Shown here piece after piece: positions 26,378 through 37,900 of a stretch of DNA of 64,000 nucleotides. Each line of letters begins with the position of its first letter. Position 1 is the first letter of the stretch. The stretch is taken from the NCBI GenBank assembly GCA_029863305.1, contig JAOTVR010000006.1:1-64000 (forward strand). Direction: 5' to 3'. This DNA is from Gammaproteobacteria bacterium (GTDB lineage Bacteria > Pseudomonadota > Gammaproteobacteria > Steroidobacterales > Woeseiaceae). The position numbers and the translations under genes are program-made. Under the pieces are notes generated by a model, which was not told where the DNA came from, made no database searches, and worked only from the letters and a program-made list of their open reading frames with translations.

Positions 26378-28010
26378 GCATATCTGCACGACTTTTTTGT
26401 TTCTCGCCCTCAGTGCCTGCGGCGCCGGTCAGCCGCCGCCTGTTACCGACAGGGACGGCGCCCTGGATGCCGTCACGGCGCAGAAGCTCGAGGCACATGT
26501 CGCCTACCTTGCCGACGATGCACTCGAGGGTCGCATGGCCGGCGAGCCCGGTTACAACGAGGCGGCACAATATGTGGCCGACCGCTTTGCCGGATTTAGC
26601 CTTGAGCCCGCTGGCGAGGATGGCTGGTTTCAGCAGGTGCCACTGATAACGTATCGCCTCGATGAGGAAAGCGCGGCGCTCATCGCTCACCGCGACGGCG
26701 AAGACACCGAGCTGCTGTACAAAGAGCACTTCGCAATGTCCGGCGACAAGGTTCGTGAGACAAGAAGCGTGCGTGCCGAGGTCGTTTATGTCGGTTTCGG
26801 CGTGCATGCGCCGGACCTCGGCTACTCCGACTATGATGGTGTTGATGTCGAGGGCAAGATCGTTGCTGTGTTTAGCAACGCGCCGGCGTCTTTTCCGCAC
26901 AACGAGCGCGCTTATTATGCGTCCAACCGGACCAAGGCCGAGCAGGCGATAGCCCGCGGTGCGGTCGGTATTATCGGTCTGGTATCCAAGCGCATGGAAG
27001 AGTACTTCCCCTGGGAGCGAGTGATGCTTGAACTGGGCACCAGGCCCGGAATGGCCTGGGTCACGCTCACCGGCGAGGCCGCGGACTATTATCCGGAGCT
27101 GCGCGGCAGCGCGATGATCAACGTCGACATTGCAAGAGAGCTGTTCGCCGGCACCGCCATTTCTTTCGACGAAGCACGCACAGCAACCGAGGCGTCAACG
27201 CCTGCGTCGACTCCGCTGGGCTTCGAAGTGACACTTAGCAGCAAAACGACACACGACATGGTCACGAGCCCCAACGTGATTGGTATCGTGCGCGGAACCG
27301 ACCCGGAACTGGCCGATGAGTACGTCGTCTACAGCGCACACCTCGATCACAACGGGGTCGGCGCGCCCGTTGACGGCGATGCCATCTACAACGGTGCGTA
27401 CGACAACGCGATGGGTGCTTCGCTGTTAATCGAGACAGCAAGAGTCTTTGCCGCGTCGCCACCGCGCCGCTCAGTCTTGTTCATTGCCGTAACGGCAGAA
27501 GAGCGTGGATTGCTCGGCTCCGATTACTTCGCGCACTACCCGACCGTACCGACCGCATCGATGGTCGCCAACGTCAATCTCGATATGCCTTTGTTTCTTT
27601 ATCCGGTCGCCGACATCATCGCGTTCGGCGCCGAGCACTCTTCGCTCGAGGCAACGGTCGAGGCCGCTATCCGCATCGAAGGTTTCGAATTAACGCCGGA
27701 CCCGATGCCCGAAGAAACCATCTTCATTCGCTCCGATCAGTACTCGTTTGTGCGCAAGGGTGTACCCGCGACCTTCCTCGTCCCCGGCTTTGGCTCGCTC
27801 GACCCCGATATCGACGGTCAGGCCGTCGTTGAGGATCACCGCAAGAACCATTACCACCGCCCTTCCGACGACCTGACGCGCCCTGTCGATTGGGACTCTG
27901 CGGTGCGATTTGCACGCGCTAATGCGCGCATCGGCTATGCGATCGCCGACGACGATGCGCGACCGACGTGGAACGAGGGAGACTTTTTCGGCGAGACATT
28001 TGCTCCCTGA
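26367..28010 (+). CDS. M28-family aminopeptidase lipoprotein with PA domain
   Basis: Zinc exopeptidase, 547 aa. ATG 26367 gives MEPKHICTTFLFLALSAC, a lipoprotein signal; the track start at 26190 is inside plsC and out of its frame. A PA insert domain (about 130-240) precedes the M28 core. Zinc ligands are readable: His and Asp in SAHLDH and NGAYDNAMGAS, the Glu pair in TAEERGLLGSDYFA, Asp in NVNLDMP and the final His in NHYHRPSDD. It overlaps plsC by 11 bp. Together with the M2 peptidase and the Opp genes it adds to the extracytoplasmic peptide-degrading capacity of this region. Confidence 0.92.
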   Translation: MEPKHICTTFLFLALSACGAGQPPPVTDRDGALDAVTAQKLEAHVAYLADDALEGRMAGEPGYNEAAQYVADRFAGFSLEPAGEDGWFQQVPLITYRLDEESAALIAHRDGEDTELLYKEHFAMSGDKVRETRSVRAEVVYVGFGVHAPDLGYSDYDGVDVEGKIVAVFSNAPASFPHNERAYYASNRTKAEQAIARGAVGIIGLVSKRMEEYFPWERVMLELGTRPGMAWVTLTGEAADYYPELRGSAMINVDIARELFAGTAISFDEARTATEASTPASTPLGFEVTLSSKTTHDMVTSPNVIGIVRGTDPELADEYVVYSAHLDHNGVGAPVDGDAIYNGAYDNAMGASLLIETARVFAASPPRRSVLFIAVTAEERGLLGSDYFAHYPTVPTASMVANVNLDMPLFLYPVADIIAFGAEHSSLEATVEAAIRIEGFELTPDPMPEETIFIRSDQYSFVRKGVPATFLVPGFGSLDPDIDGQAVVEDHRKNHYHRPSDDLTRPVDWDSAVRFARANARIGYAIADDDARPTWNEGDFFGETFAP

Positions 28011-28015
28011 CCCTG

Positions 28016-28029
28016 CTGGCGGGCGCCAG
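28016..28029. terminator. Hairpin between convergent genes
   Basis: CTGGCG-GG-CGCCAG is a compact palindrome in the 24 bp gap between the convergent M28 peptidase and DUF6491 genes. It may act as a bidirectional stop; no T-run is present on either side. Confidence 0.3.
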
Positions 28030-28034
28030 GCAGA

Positions 28035-28454
28035 TCAGTTGCGACTTCCGGGTGCTTCACCCAGGCTCTTCAGCTCGGCGGCCTCGGCTTCTGTCAATGC
28101 GTAAATTCTGTGAATCCGGCAACCCCGAATCGTATCGAAACGCGCGCGGATCCTGCGGCTGTCCCAGCGCTCGTCGGCAACGATGCGACTGTTGTCGCTC
28201 AGCTCCCAGCAGCGACGATCAAAGTCAACCAGATAGGTGTCATTGCGCCCCTTATAGATCAGGAAGTAGTCGTCGATGGACTCCCAGCTGTCCTGTGCTC
28301 GCGACTCGATCGCGTCCATTTCTTCGAGCTGACGAACGTCAATAAAATCGCGTACCGCCTGAACCTGATCTTGCCTGCTGGTGCTGTCATTCGCGTCGTG
28401 CGCCGCGCACGCCGTGATCAGGGCGCTGGCAGTGATCAACATGGCCGTCTTCAT
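28035..28454 (-). CDS. DUF6491-like lipoprotein
   Basis: Small (139 aa) lipoprotein of unknown function. ATG 28454 gives MKTAMLITASALITACAAHD with a lipobox; the track start at 28613 runs out of frame through the upstream gene and is rejected. The body has VRDFIDVRQLEEMDAIES, WESIDDYFLIYKGRNDTYLVDF and RCWELSDNS, with two more cysteine positions, a pattern I associate with the DUF6491 family. It overlaps the start of its upstream neighbour, the GST-like gene, by 4 bp, so the two are likely co-translated. Confidence 0.72.
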   Translation of the reverse strand: MKTAMLITASALITACAAHDANDSTSRQDQVQAVRDFIDVRQLEEMDAIESRAQDSWESIDDYFLIYKGRNDTYLVDFDRRCWELSDNSRIVADERWDSRRIRARFDTIRGCRIHRIYALTEAEAAELKSLGEAPGSRN

Positions 28455-29392
28455 AATCGCTCCTCGGCATACAGCCGCACGATGTACGCGCTCGCTTTTG
28501 GATAGTCCTCTGTCCAGCGTTCGATATCGGCGCGCATGTTCGCCGGCAGTTGCTCGCGTTCTATGCGGCTCGCATCGGCCATGCCGCCACCGTAACCCTC
28601 TGGCTGCATCCACAGTCCTGAATGCGCCGCAAAAGTAATGTCCGTGTAGTTAATTATATCGCCGCCGAGGATCGATTGCCGTCCGTCGGCCAGCTGTGTA
28701 TCGACCGTGCTGAGCAATTCATCGATGTGCAAAACAGATTTGGCAAAGTGCTCGTCGGTGATGGCAAAGCTCTTGCGTATCAGAAAGCCGAGCAGCGGAA
28801 ACAACAGGCGCAATGACATTCGCTGCCAGGCAGGCACCCGCGGGTTGTTGGCGCCCCAGGCCTGCAACGTCAGCTCACGATCATGCAGCAGGTAATAATA
28901 GATCCACACCTGCAAATTGCGTCCGTAGCGATCGAGTTTCTTCTCAAGTGCGAGCCGCTCTTCGGTCGGTCGCAGAAACTCGGCGGCTTCCGCATGACCC
29001 TCTCCGTAGCAGCCCCAGAGGTATCGCAGGATCTCTGGCGAATTGCCGATAATCGACTGGACGATTCCAGTCCTTATACGCAACTGTGGCACTGAGCGTC
29101 CGCTGAAATACGCACCGAGCGTACCGCCGCTTTGCCGCTCGCTGTAGTCCACCCCGAGCCGGTCCATGCACCAGCGGACCTTTTCGACGAAATGACTGGC
29201 CGATATCGTTTCCAGCACCATATCGGGCGATTTCTCGGGCGCGACAATACCACTTAACACGATCAGCCAGCGCCACAGCAGCGCCAGGGCCACAAGCGCT
29301 ATTGCCATTGAGACGCTCATCTCGAACCATGCAACCAGAATGGGCAGCAACAACAGGAATAGCGAATAAATCAGTAGTCGATTGCGAGTCAT
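28451..29392 (-). CDS. Glutathione S-transferase-like protein with N-terminal membrane anchor
   Basis: A 313 aa protein whose first 55 residues form two hydrophobic segments (LLIYSLFLLLLPILVAWF and MAIALVALALLWRWLIVLSGIV), followed by a thioredoxin-like GST N-domain (ISASHFVEKVRWCMDRLGVDY, with the Ser/Cys region of the glutathione site) and an all-helical C-domain (LGGDIINYTDITFAAHSGLW). Soluble bacterial GSTs lack such an anchor, so this may act on membrane-partitioned electrophiles or lipids. It is transcribed leftward with the DUF6491 lipoprotein and is divergent from the MMPL transporter, 66 bp away. Confidence 0.75.
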   Translation of the reverse strand: MTRNRLLIYSLFLLLLPILVAWFEMSVSMAIALVALALLWRWLIVLSGIVAPEKSPDMVLETISASHFVEKVRWCMDRLGVDYSERQSGGTLGAYFSGRSVPQLRIRTGIVQSIIGNSPEILRYLWGCYGEGHAEAAEFLRPTEERLALEKKLDRYGRNLQVWIYYYLLHDRELTLQAWGANNPRVPAWQRMSLRLLFPLLGFLIRKSFAITDEHFAKSVLHIDELLSTVDTQLADGRQSILGGDIINYTDITFAAHSGLWMQPEGYGGGMADASRIEREQLPANMRADIERWTEDYPKASAYIVRLYAEERL

Positions 29393-29458
29393 CGCGGCTA
29401 TTGTAACGGTATTCGCTCACCGACACCCGGGCCCCACGGCGGGTACACTCAGGAGCAC

Positions 29459-31498
29459 ATGCAAGTCAGGATACGACAGCGCTGGATGGTTCTGCTGGTC
29501 TGGGTCGCCGATCGGCCCCGCGGTTCGGCCGTTGCGGCGACGCTCCTGCTTGCTCTGGTGGCCACGCTGATTCGCCCGCCGCTTATCGAGGGCTCCATGG
29601 TCGATCAGCTGGCCGGCAGCAACGTGCAGCTTGAGATTGCGCGGGAAATTTCCGCGGCTAGCGGTGCAGCAAGCGCCGCGGCGGTCATTGTCTCGCCGGC
29701 GGATGTAAGCATCTCCGCCGTTTTCGGCGGCCTGGCAAAACTCGAACAACGTTTGGTGCAGCTCGACTCGCGCATTTCGCTGCGCTCGATAGACGCAGCT
29801 CGTGACCAGCTATTTGTTTATGACCTGACGTCGAGCGACCGGGTTGCCGATTTACTCGCGGTGCTGCGCGATAATCCGGCTGCATCGACGATCATTGCTC
29901 GGGATGCAACACGCTTCCTGATTGTAGTGCAGGCGCCGGAGAATCTGGAGCTGCAGGTGATCGACATATTGAACGATTACGACTGGCGCGAGATAGCTAC
30001 GCAGACGACTGTTCTTGCGAGCGCGCAGCTCGAGCGCGACGTCGTGGCGGGCCTCGAAAAGGACCTGCGCCTGCTGCTACCCGTTATCGTCGGTACGACT
30101 CTGGTCGCGCTGTTTGTTGCATTCGGTTACTGGCGCGCACTGTTGTTGCCGCTGTTCGCGAGCATTTCGTCGACGCTGGTTACATTTGCCCTGTTTTCGG
30201 CCACTGTCGTTACGATTAACCTCATCACCTTGCTGGCGCTGCCGGTTGTGTTGATTGTCGGGCTCGCCAATAGCTGCCATTTTCTTGCGCGATCAGAGAC
30301 AGACCTTTCATCGGGCGAGGATGTTGATGAAGCTATCAGGGTCACGATGCGGCGCGTTGGCCCGCCGTTTTTTTTCAGCTCGCTCACAACGGCAATTGCC
30401 CTCGCGTCGCTGGGTCTGAATGAGCTTCCCCCTATTGCGAATTTCGGCCTTCTGTCTGCGGGCGCCTTGTTGATTGTGTTCCTGCTGGTGTTGCTGGCGG
30501 CGCCGTTGTCGTTGCGCTGGTATCTGCAGGGATCGGGGGCCTCGTGGCAGGCGTCACGGCATTTCGCAGCACTCTCGCGATTGCTCGCCACCTGGCGTAC
30601 GCACATCGGCGCCTTGCTGCTGCTCGCGATGATTGCCGGGGCCGTGTCGCTGCCGTTATTGAGCGTCAAGTCGGAGCCGCGCGCGTTCTTTCCCGACGAC
30701 GCTCCGTTTTCCTCTGCTTTGCGCATGTTCGAAAATGAGTTCTATCTGTTCTCACCGCTGCGCGTACTCGTTTTTGCAGATGGCGCCGAGCCGTTGCCCA
30801 TGCTGCGCAGTGCGGGCGCGCTTCGCGATGCGTTAGCCGAACTTCCTGCTACAAGGCAAGTGACCATGGAGCCTGCTGCAGATCGCGACGACGCGTATGT
30901 TATCAGCGCCTTGCTGGCGAGCGAGGATCATCTCGCTGAAGTCCGGCGCCTGATTGATGGCGCGGCTTTGGGAGATGGTGTGATGGCGATCTACAGCAAC
31001 GCGTCGCTTGTCTATGGCGACATCGATCGCCAGGCGATGGGGTCGCTGCTGCGCTCGCTCGGCTGGTCTGTGCTACTGATTTTCGGTGCCATATGGCTCG
31101 CGTTCGGCTCGGCCCGCGCGACGCTCAGCGCTATGCTCGCAAATGCCGTGCCGCTGATGCTTGTCTGCGGGGCTGTCTGGCTGATCGGCAACCCGCTGAA
31201 TCTCGTTTCCGTATTCGTGTTTCTCGTTGCCCTGGGCGTCATCGTGGATGACTCGATTCACCTCCTCTTCTGGCGCGCGGCCGGTGACTCGATCTCGGGC
31301 AGCAGTATTGAGTTCAGTGTCATACTCAGCACGGTCGTGCTGTGTCTCGGACTGTTGCTTTGCCAGCTGAGCGACTTTCCGACAACACGACAGTTCGCTG
31401 CTTATTGCGCACTGGCGCTCGTCGGGGCCGTTGTCAGCAACCTGTCGGTGCTACCCCTCATGTTGGGCTCGTCGCAGCCACGCGCAGCGTCAGCCTGA
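29459..31498 (+). CDS. MMPL/RND-family exporter
   Basis: Inner-membrane RND-superfamily permease, 679 aa, of the MMPL/hopanoid-exporter-like group. Topology reads as one N-terminal helix, an extracytoplasmic domain (about 50-190), a helix bundle (LLLPVIVGTTLVALFVAFGY ... LVTFALFSATVVTINLITLL), a second domain, and a second bundle. The conserved proton-relay-like segment GVIVDDSIHLLFWRAAG is near residue 595. AGGAG precedes ATG 29459. Such proteins move lipids or hydrophobic molecules; the substrate is unknown. Its stop directly abuts the gyrB stop. Confidence 0.83.
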   Translation: MQVRIRQRWMVLLVWVADRPRGSAVAATLLLALVATLIRPPLIEGSMVDQLAGSNVQLEIAREISAASGAASAAAVIVSPADVSISAVFGGLAKLEQRLVQLDSRISLRSIDAARDQLFVYDLTSSDRVADLLAVLRDNPAASTIIARDATRFLIVVQAPENLELQVIDILNDYDWREIATQTTVLASAQLERDVVAGLEKDLRLLLPVIVGTTLVALFVAFGYWRALLLPLFASISSTLVTFALFSATVVTINLITLLALPVVLIVGLANSCHFLARSETDLSSGEDVDEAIRVTMRRVGPPFFFSSLTTAIALASLGLNELPPIANFGLLSAGALLIVFLLVLLAAPLSLRWYLQGSGASWQASRHFAALSRLLATWRTHIGALLLLAMIAGAVSLPLLSVKSEPRAFFPDDAPFSSALRMFENEFYLFSPLRVLVFADGAEPLPMLRSAGALRDALAELPATRQVTMEPAADRDDAYVISALLASEDHLAEVRRLIDGAALGDGVMAIYSNASLVYGDIDRQAMGSLLRSLGWSVLLIFGAIWLAFGSARATLSAMLANAVPLMLVCGAVWLIGNPLNLVSVFVFLVALGVIVDDSIHLLFWRAAGDSISGSSIEFSVILSTVVLCLGLLLCQLSDFPTTRQFAAYCALALVGAVVSNLSVLPLMLGSSQPRAASA

Positions 31499-34003
<2,505 letters not shown>

Positions 34004-34028
34004 TTATTTTTTAAGGAATTATGCGACG

Positions 34029-34057
34029 AAAACCGGGCCCGCCCACGGCCCCGGTTT
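34029..34057 (-). terminator. Hairpin terminator after recF
   Basis: Read in the recF direction, AAACCGGGGCC-loop-GGGCCCGGTTTTC folds into a long GC stem with a short T-run, starting four bases after the recF stop. It should end the dnaA-dnaN-recF transcript before gyrB. Confidence 0.62.
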
Positions 34058-34060
34058 GCC

Positions 34061-35128
34061 CTATGCCTCGCGCTCCAGTTCGCCGTGTTCCACGTGGAAC
34101 ACGGCCACCTCGCGGTCAAACAATTCCGTGTCTCGTTGCAGGCTCGTTGCAATGACCTGGCAACCCAAATCCTTGACCCGGCCCATCAGTCGCAACAGGG
34201 CGTCACTGTCCAACTCCGCCGCCGGATCATCCAGCAGCAGCAGCAACGGTCGCTCGAGCGCCGCCTGGGCCGTTTCAGTCGCGGCGAGCACCATCGCGCA
34301 AGCGAGCAGTTTCTGTTGTCCACGAGACACCAGCCGCCGCGCCTGCCGTTCGTCATAGATAAGCTTCAGGTCCGCACGATGCGGCCCCGCCTGGGTGCTG
34401 CCCTGCTGGACATCCCGCTCCAACGAGGTCTCGAGTGTATCGAGCAGGCTCCTGTCCTCCGACCACCCGCCGCGATACTCGAATCGCACCTCACTACCGA
34501 GCAACCCGAGACCGGTTTCGTGCAGGGCTTGGCTGGCAACCTCCAACGCAAACCGCCGCCCGGTATCAACTTGCTGCGCCAACTCGACAAACTCCGTGTT
34601 CCAGCCGCGGATAGTCGGGATCGCCGCGCCGGACTTCAGCGCAGCATTTCGCTGCTTCAGCGCCCGCCGAAACCTCCGCCAAACATCGAGGTAGCCGTGT
34701 TCCACGTGAAACGCGATCCAGTCCAGGTAGCGGCGCCGCTGCTCCGGAGCGCCCGCGACAAGCTCGTGCACGTCCGGATCAACGATTTGCAGCGGCAGCG
34801 CCGCTGCCAGAGCCGCCGCCCCGCCGTCACTCTGGCCATCGATGCGCACTTCCAGCCCATTGCTGCTGTTGCGCACACCAACGCTGCTGTGCCGTCCGCC
34901 GGCCTCAACCCGCCCAAAAAGAACAAATTCCCTCTGACCGTGCCGTATCAGGTTGGTCGTCGGCGCGCCGCGAAAGGACTTGCCGCGACCCAGGTAACCA
35001 AGCGCCTCGAGCACGCTCGTCTTGCCGGACGCGTTCGCACCATAAATCAGGTTGTAGCGAGGATCTGCTTCAAACTCTATGTTGGCGAGGCACCGAAAAT
35101 CCTTCACCGAGAATCGTTGGATCGGCAC
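34061..35128 (-). CDS. recF: DNA replication/repair protein RecF
   Basis: SMC-like ATPase that loads RecA at gaps with RecOR. N-terminus FSVKDFRCLANIEFEADPRYN leads to Walker A IYGANASGKTSVLEALGYLG; the ABC-type signature is LVSRGQQKLLACAMVLA and Walker B is RPLLLLLDDPAAELD. 355 aa is normal. The gene contains GTTCCACGTGGAAC at 34088-34101 and a related CCACGTGAAAC near 34703, which resemble ParB/parS (TGTTTCACGTGAAACA) but are read here as ordinary codons for FHVEH. It begins 21 bp after the dnaN stop. Confidence 0.96.
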   Translation of the reverse strand: MPIQRFSVKDFRCLANIEFEADPRYNLIYGANASGKTSVLEALGYLGRGKSFRGAPTTNLIRHGQREFVLFGRVEAGGRHSSVGVRNSSNGLEVRIDGQSDGGAAALAAALPLQIVDPDVHELVAGAPEQRRRYLDWIAFHVEHGYLDVWRRFRRALKQRNAALKSGAAIPTIRGWNTEFVELAQQVDTGRRFALEVASQALHETGLGLLGSEVRFEYRGGWSEDRSLLDTLETSLERDVQQGSTQAGPHRADLKLIYDERQARRLVSRGQQKLLACAMVLAATETAQAALERPLLLLLDDPAAELDSDALLRLMGRVKDLGCQVIATSLQRDTELFDREVAVFHVEHGELEREA

Positions 35129-35149
35129 CGTGCCGCCCTCTGGCCGCTC

Positions 35150-36244
35150 CTACAGTCGCATCGGCATAACGACAAACTTGCTGTCGTCCTTGCCGGGCTC
35201 GCGTATCAGACAGCTCGAATTGCCATCCAGCACTGACAGCGTCACGGCGTCACCGTCCACGGCTCCCAGTGCATCCAGCAGGTAATTGACATTGAAGCCG
35301 ATTTCGATGTCTTCGCCGGTGTATTCGACCTCCAGCTCTTCTTCCGCCTCTTCCTGCTCCGGATTGTGCGCCTGCATCACCACCCCGCTATCCCTGATAA
35401 TCAACCGGATACCCCGGTATTTCTCATTTGAGAGGATCGCGGTACGCTGCAGCGCGCCTTTGAACGCGATCCGATCCGCCGTCAGTTCATTGCTCGATTC
35501 TTTGGGAATAACCCGGTCATACTCCGGAAAACGACCGTCTATGAGCTTCGACGTAAACCGGATACCCTCCAGCTGAATACGCACATGGTTCGGCCCCAGC
35601 TCAATGTTGAGCGTTCCCTCACCACTCATGAGCCGCTGTAGCTCCAACACTCCCTTTCTCGGAACAATAACCTGCTGTTCATCCAGTGCGCCGCCGAGCT
35701 CGGCCTCACACAGCGCCAGGCGATGTCCGTCAGTCGCAACCGCCCGAAGGTACTTCCCGCCGGTTTCGAGCAGCATGCCATTCAGGTAGTACCGAACGTC
35801 TTGCTGTGCCATCGAGAAATGCGTTTTATCGATCAATCGACCCAATACGGCCTGATCAACCTCGATCATCTGGCCGGCCTTGATGTCTTCTATGGCAGGA
35901 AATTCGGCAGCCGGGAGAGTCGCCAGGCTAAACTTGCTCCTGCCGGAACGGACCACGGCTTTCTCCCCGCTCACACTGATATCAATGTCCGATCCCTCCG
36001 GCAGGGCACGGCAAATATCCAACAGCTTGCGCCCGGATACCGTTATTTCGCCGGCGGTCTCCACAGTGACTTCTGTATGAGCGACCAACTCGACTTCGAG
36101 ATCTGTGGCCGTCACCGACAGTTCATTGTCCTTCGCAACCAGCAGGACATTCGAGAGTATCGGCATGGTCTGACGGCGCTCTACGACACCAATGACTGCC
36201 TGAAGGGGCTTTAACAGCACGTCCCGAGCCGCGTTTAACTTCAT
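35150..36244 (-). CDS. dnaN: DNA polymerase III sliding clamp (beta)
   Basis: Ring-shaped processivity factor of the replicative polymerase, 364 aa with three repeated clamp domains. I chose ATG 36244 (MKLNAARDVLLKPLQAVIGVVERRQTMPILSNVLL, quoted in part) because AGGTGG precedes it; the track start is a GTG lying within that ribosome binding site. The C-terminus ends with the conserved KFVVMPMRL. The 5' side abuts the origin region; dnaN is the second gene of the dnaA-dnaN-recF set. Confidence 0.97.
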   Translation of the reverse strand: MKLNAARDVLLKPLQAVIGVVERRQTMPILSNVLLVAKDNELSVTATDLEVELVAHTEVTVETAGEITVSGRKLLDICRALPEGSDIDISVSGEKAVVRSGRSKFSLATLPAAEFPAIEDIKAGQMIEVDQAVLGRLIDKTHFSMAQQDVRYYLNGMLLETGGKYLRAVATDGHRLALCEAELGGALDEQQVIVPRKGVLELQRLMSGEGTLNIELGPNHVRIQLEGIRFTSKLIDGRFPEYDRVIPKESSNELTADRIAFKGALQRTAILSNEKYRGIRLIIRDSGVVMQAHNPEQEEAEEELEVEYTGEDIEIGFNVNYLLDALGAVDGDAVTLSVLDGNSSCLIREPGKDDSKFVVMPMRL

Positions 36245-36310
36245 AGATTCCACCTGTTAATAAATATTGGATAATATTGATTTATTGTTATTATTAAGGA
36301 CGCCAACACC

Positions 36311-36319
36311 TGTGGATAA
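36311..36319 (-). promoter_or_regulatory. DnaA box 1 (TTATCCACA, perfect)
   Basis: TGTGGATAA on the plus strand, the exact complement of the consensus, inside the AT-rich part of oriC. Confidence 0.85.
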
Positions 36320-36408
36320 CTTAATAAATACATTAATAAACAAATAGTTACAAACAAAAATCGTCGCTGAAACCCGGTGCAAAGAACACCCGGGAGCTGT
36401 GCGCAGCC

Positions 36409-36417
36409 TGTGGATAA
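36409..36417 (-). promoter_or_regulatory. DnaA box 2 (TTATCCACA, perfect)
   Basis: TGTGGATAA on the plus strand, close to the dnaA stop codon. A degenerate box, TTATCAACG, follows at 36433 in the opposite orientation. Confidence 0.85.
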
Positions 36418-36443
36418 TTTTTCGTCCCGCGCTTATCAACGAC

Positions 36444-36452
36444 TTATCCACA
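36444..36452 (+). promoter_or_regulatory. DnaA box 3 (TTATCCACA, perfect)
   Basis: TTATCCACA directly adjoins the dnaA stop codon and faces boxes 1 and 2, giving the inverted arrangement typical of bacterial origins. Confidence 0.85.
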
Positions 36453-37778
36453 TCATCCTGTCAGAGTTCTCAACAAATTCAAATAATCATCATCGATGCG
36501 CTTGTCTGTCTCTCGCAGCGATTGAATCCGTCGACAGCCGTGCAAAACGGTTGTGTGATCCCGACCACCAAAGGCGTCGCCGATCTCGGGCAAACTGTGA
36601 TTGGTCAACTCCTTTGACAGCGCCATCGCAATCTGGCGCGGCCTGGCAATCGAGCGACTGCGCCGCTTCGACAGCAGATCCCCAACGCGAATCTTGAAAT
36701 AGTCGGCCACCGTTTTTTGAATGTTTTCGATTGACACAAGACGAGCCTGCAGAGCCAGCAGGTCCCTGAGCGCTTCCTTGGCGAAATCGAGATTGATCGG
36801 ACGCTCGGTAAACCTGGAGTTTGCTATGACCCGGCGGAGCGCACCCTCCAGCTCGCGCACGTTGGAGCGAATTCGCTTGGCAATGAAAAACGCGACTTCT
36901 TCGGGCAGCTCGATGTCCTCGGCAACCGCCTTGCTCATGAGAATCGCCACCGATGTTTCCAGCTCCGGTGGCTCGATGGCCACCGTCAGGCCCCAGCCGA
37001 AGCGTGATTTCAGACGCTCCTCCAGGCCATGAACTTCTTTGGGGTAGCGATCACAGGTCAGAACCACCTGCCCCTGCCCTTCGAGCAGCGCATTGAACGT
37101 ATGAAAAAACTCTTCCTGTGATCGCTCCTTGCCAGCGAAGAACTGAATGTCGTCGATCAGCAGTGCGTCGAGTGAGCGGTAGGCGCGCTTGAAATCCGAA
37201 ATCGTGTTGTGCTGCAGGCCGCGAACCATATCACCCACGAAGCGCTCCGAATGCACGTAGGCAACACGGGCAGACGGGCTTTTCCGCAACATGCTGTTGC
37301 CGATTGCTTGCATGAGATGGGTCTTGCCGAGGCCTACGCCGCCGTAAATAAAAAGCGGGTTGTATGACTTGCCGGGGTTCTGTGCTACCTGCGTTGCAGC
37401 AGCTTTTGCAAGCTGGTTGCTCTTGCCCTCGACAAAAGCGTCAAAGGTGAAGGTGGGGTTGAGCCGAGACTCCACCGCCGACGCGGCGGGCTGCTTGACC
37501 GCAACAGGGCGCGGACGTTGTCCAGTGCTCGGCGGCGGGCTGGCTTGCCGCGAACCGACTTCGATGATCAGCCGCGTCTTGTCATCCTGGTCGCCGACAA
37601 GCTGCAGAATTCTATCTATATAGTGTTGCTTCAGCCAATCGACCACGAAACGATTTGGTGCAAGCACGCGGAGAGTCCCGCCATCTTCGACAGCCTGGAG
37701 CGGACGAATCCAGGTGTTGAATTCCTGCTCGGGGATCTCTGCCTGAAGATCACGCACACAGCGATCCCAAAGCGTCAT
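36453..37778 (-). CDS. dnaA: Chromosomal replication initiator DnaA
   Basis: AAA+ initiator that binds oriC and melts it. ATG 37778 gives the standard [23 protein letters not shown] domain I and 441 aa; the 35-residue track extension is upstream leader. Domain III has Walker [17 protein letters not shown] and Walker [21 protein letters not shown]; domain IV ends with the DNA-binding signature [15 protein letters not shown]. Domain II (about 80-105) is short and Pro/Gln rich. Its own stop codon touches a DnaA box, and oriC is directly downstream. Confidence 0.97.
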   Translation of the reverse strand: MTLWDRCVRDLQAEIPEQEFNTWIRPLQAVEDGGTLRVLAPNRFVVDWLKQHYIDRILQLVGDQDDKTRLIIEVGSRQASPPPSTGQRPRPVAVKQPAASAVESRLNPTFTFDAFVEGKSNQLAKAAATQVAQNPGKSYNPLFIYGGVGLGKTHLMQAIGNSMLRKSPSARVAYVHSERFVGDMVRGLQHNTISDFKRAYRSLDALLIDDIQFFAGKERSQEEFFHTFNALLEGQGQVVLTCDRYPKEVHGLEERLKSRFGWGLTVAIEPPELETSVAILMSKAVAEDIELPEEVAFFIAKRIRSNVRELEGALRRVIANSRFTERPINLDFAKEALRDLLALQARLVSIENIQKTVADYFKIRVGDLLSKRRSRSIARPRQIAMALSKELTNHSLPEIGDAFGGRDHTTVLHGCRRIQSLRETDKRIDDDYLNLLRTLTG

Positions 37779-37813
37779 CCCGGCTGCCAATTGAGTCCCC
37801 AAAGTTCTTTCGA

Positions 37814-37819
37814 ATTGTA
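37814..37819 (-). promoter_or_regulatory. Candidate dnaA -10 element
   Basis: Minus-strand TACAAT in an AT-rich stretch 36 bp before the dnaA start codon. The sequence 17 bp upstream (CTGGCC) is a poor -35, so this is tentative. Confidence 0.35.
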
Positions 37820-37859
37820 TTATTTGAATGCAGACCGGCCAGTCTATACCGTCTGCCTG

Positions 37860-37878
37860 AGCGCCGCCAGACGGCGCT
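37860..37878. repeat. Inverted repeat IR1 between dnaA and rpmH
   Basis: AGCGCCG-CCAGA-CGGCGCT, a perfect 7 bp dyad in the divergent dnaA-rpmH region. It sits upstream of the candidate dnaA promoter and could be an operator or an insulating hairpin. Confidence 0.5.
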
Positions 37879-37900
37879 GACAATCATCCACCTGGCCCCT

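Larger units (their letters stand above)
36245..36452. other. oriC: Chromosomal replication origin (oriC), dnaA-dnaN gap
   Basis: This 208 bp gap between dnaA and dnaN is far richer in A and T than the rest of the window and carries three perfect DnaA boxes plus weaker ones. The AT-rich side (about 36257-36360, with TAATAAATATTGGATAATATTG and TTAATAAATACATTAATAAACAAATAG, quoted in part) next to dnaN is the likely unwinding element; the box cluster lies next to dnaA. Gene polarity switches from leftward (dnaA, dnaN, recF, gyrB) to rightward (rpmH onward) here. No GATC clusters as in the E. coli origin are evident. Confidence 0.85.

Noticed and set aside
34085-34103. GTTCCACGTGGAAC and a related CCACGTGAAAC in recF, resembling parS
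   Set aside because: They lie inside recF and encode the repeated FHVEHG/FHVEHGY protein segments; the match to the parS consensus TGTTTCACGTGAAACA is imperfect. Real parS sites would be better judged with parB at hand.
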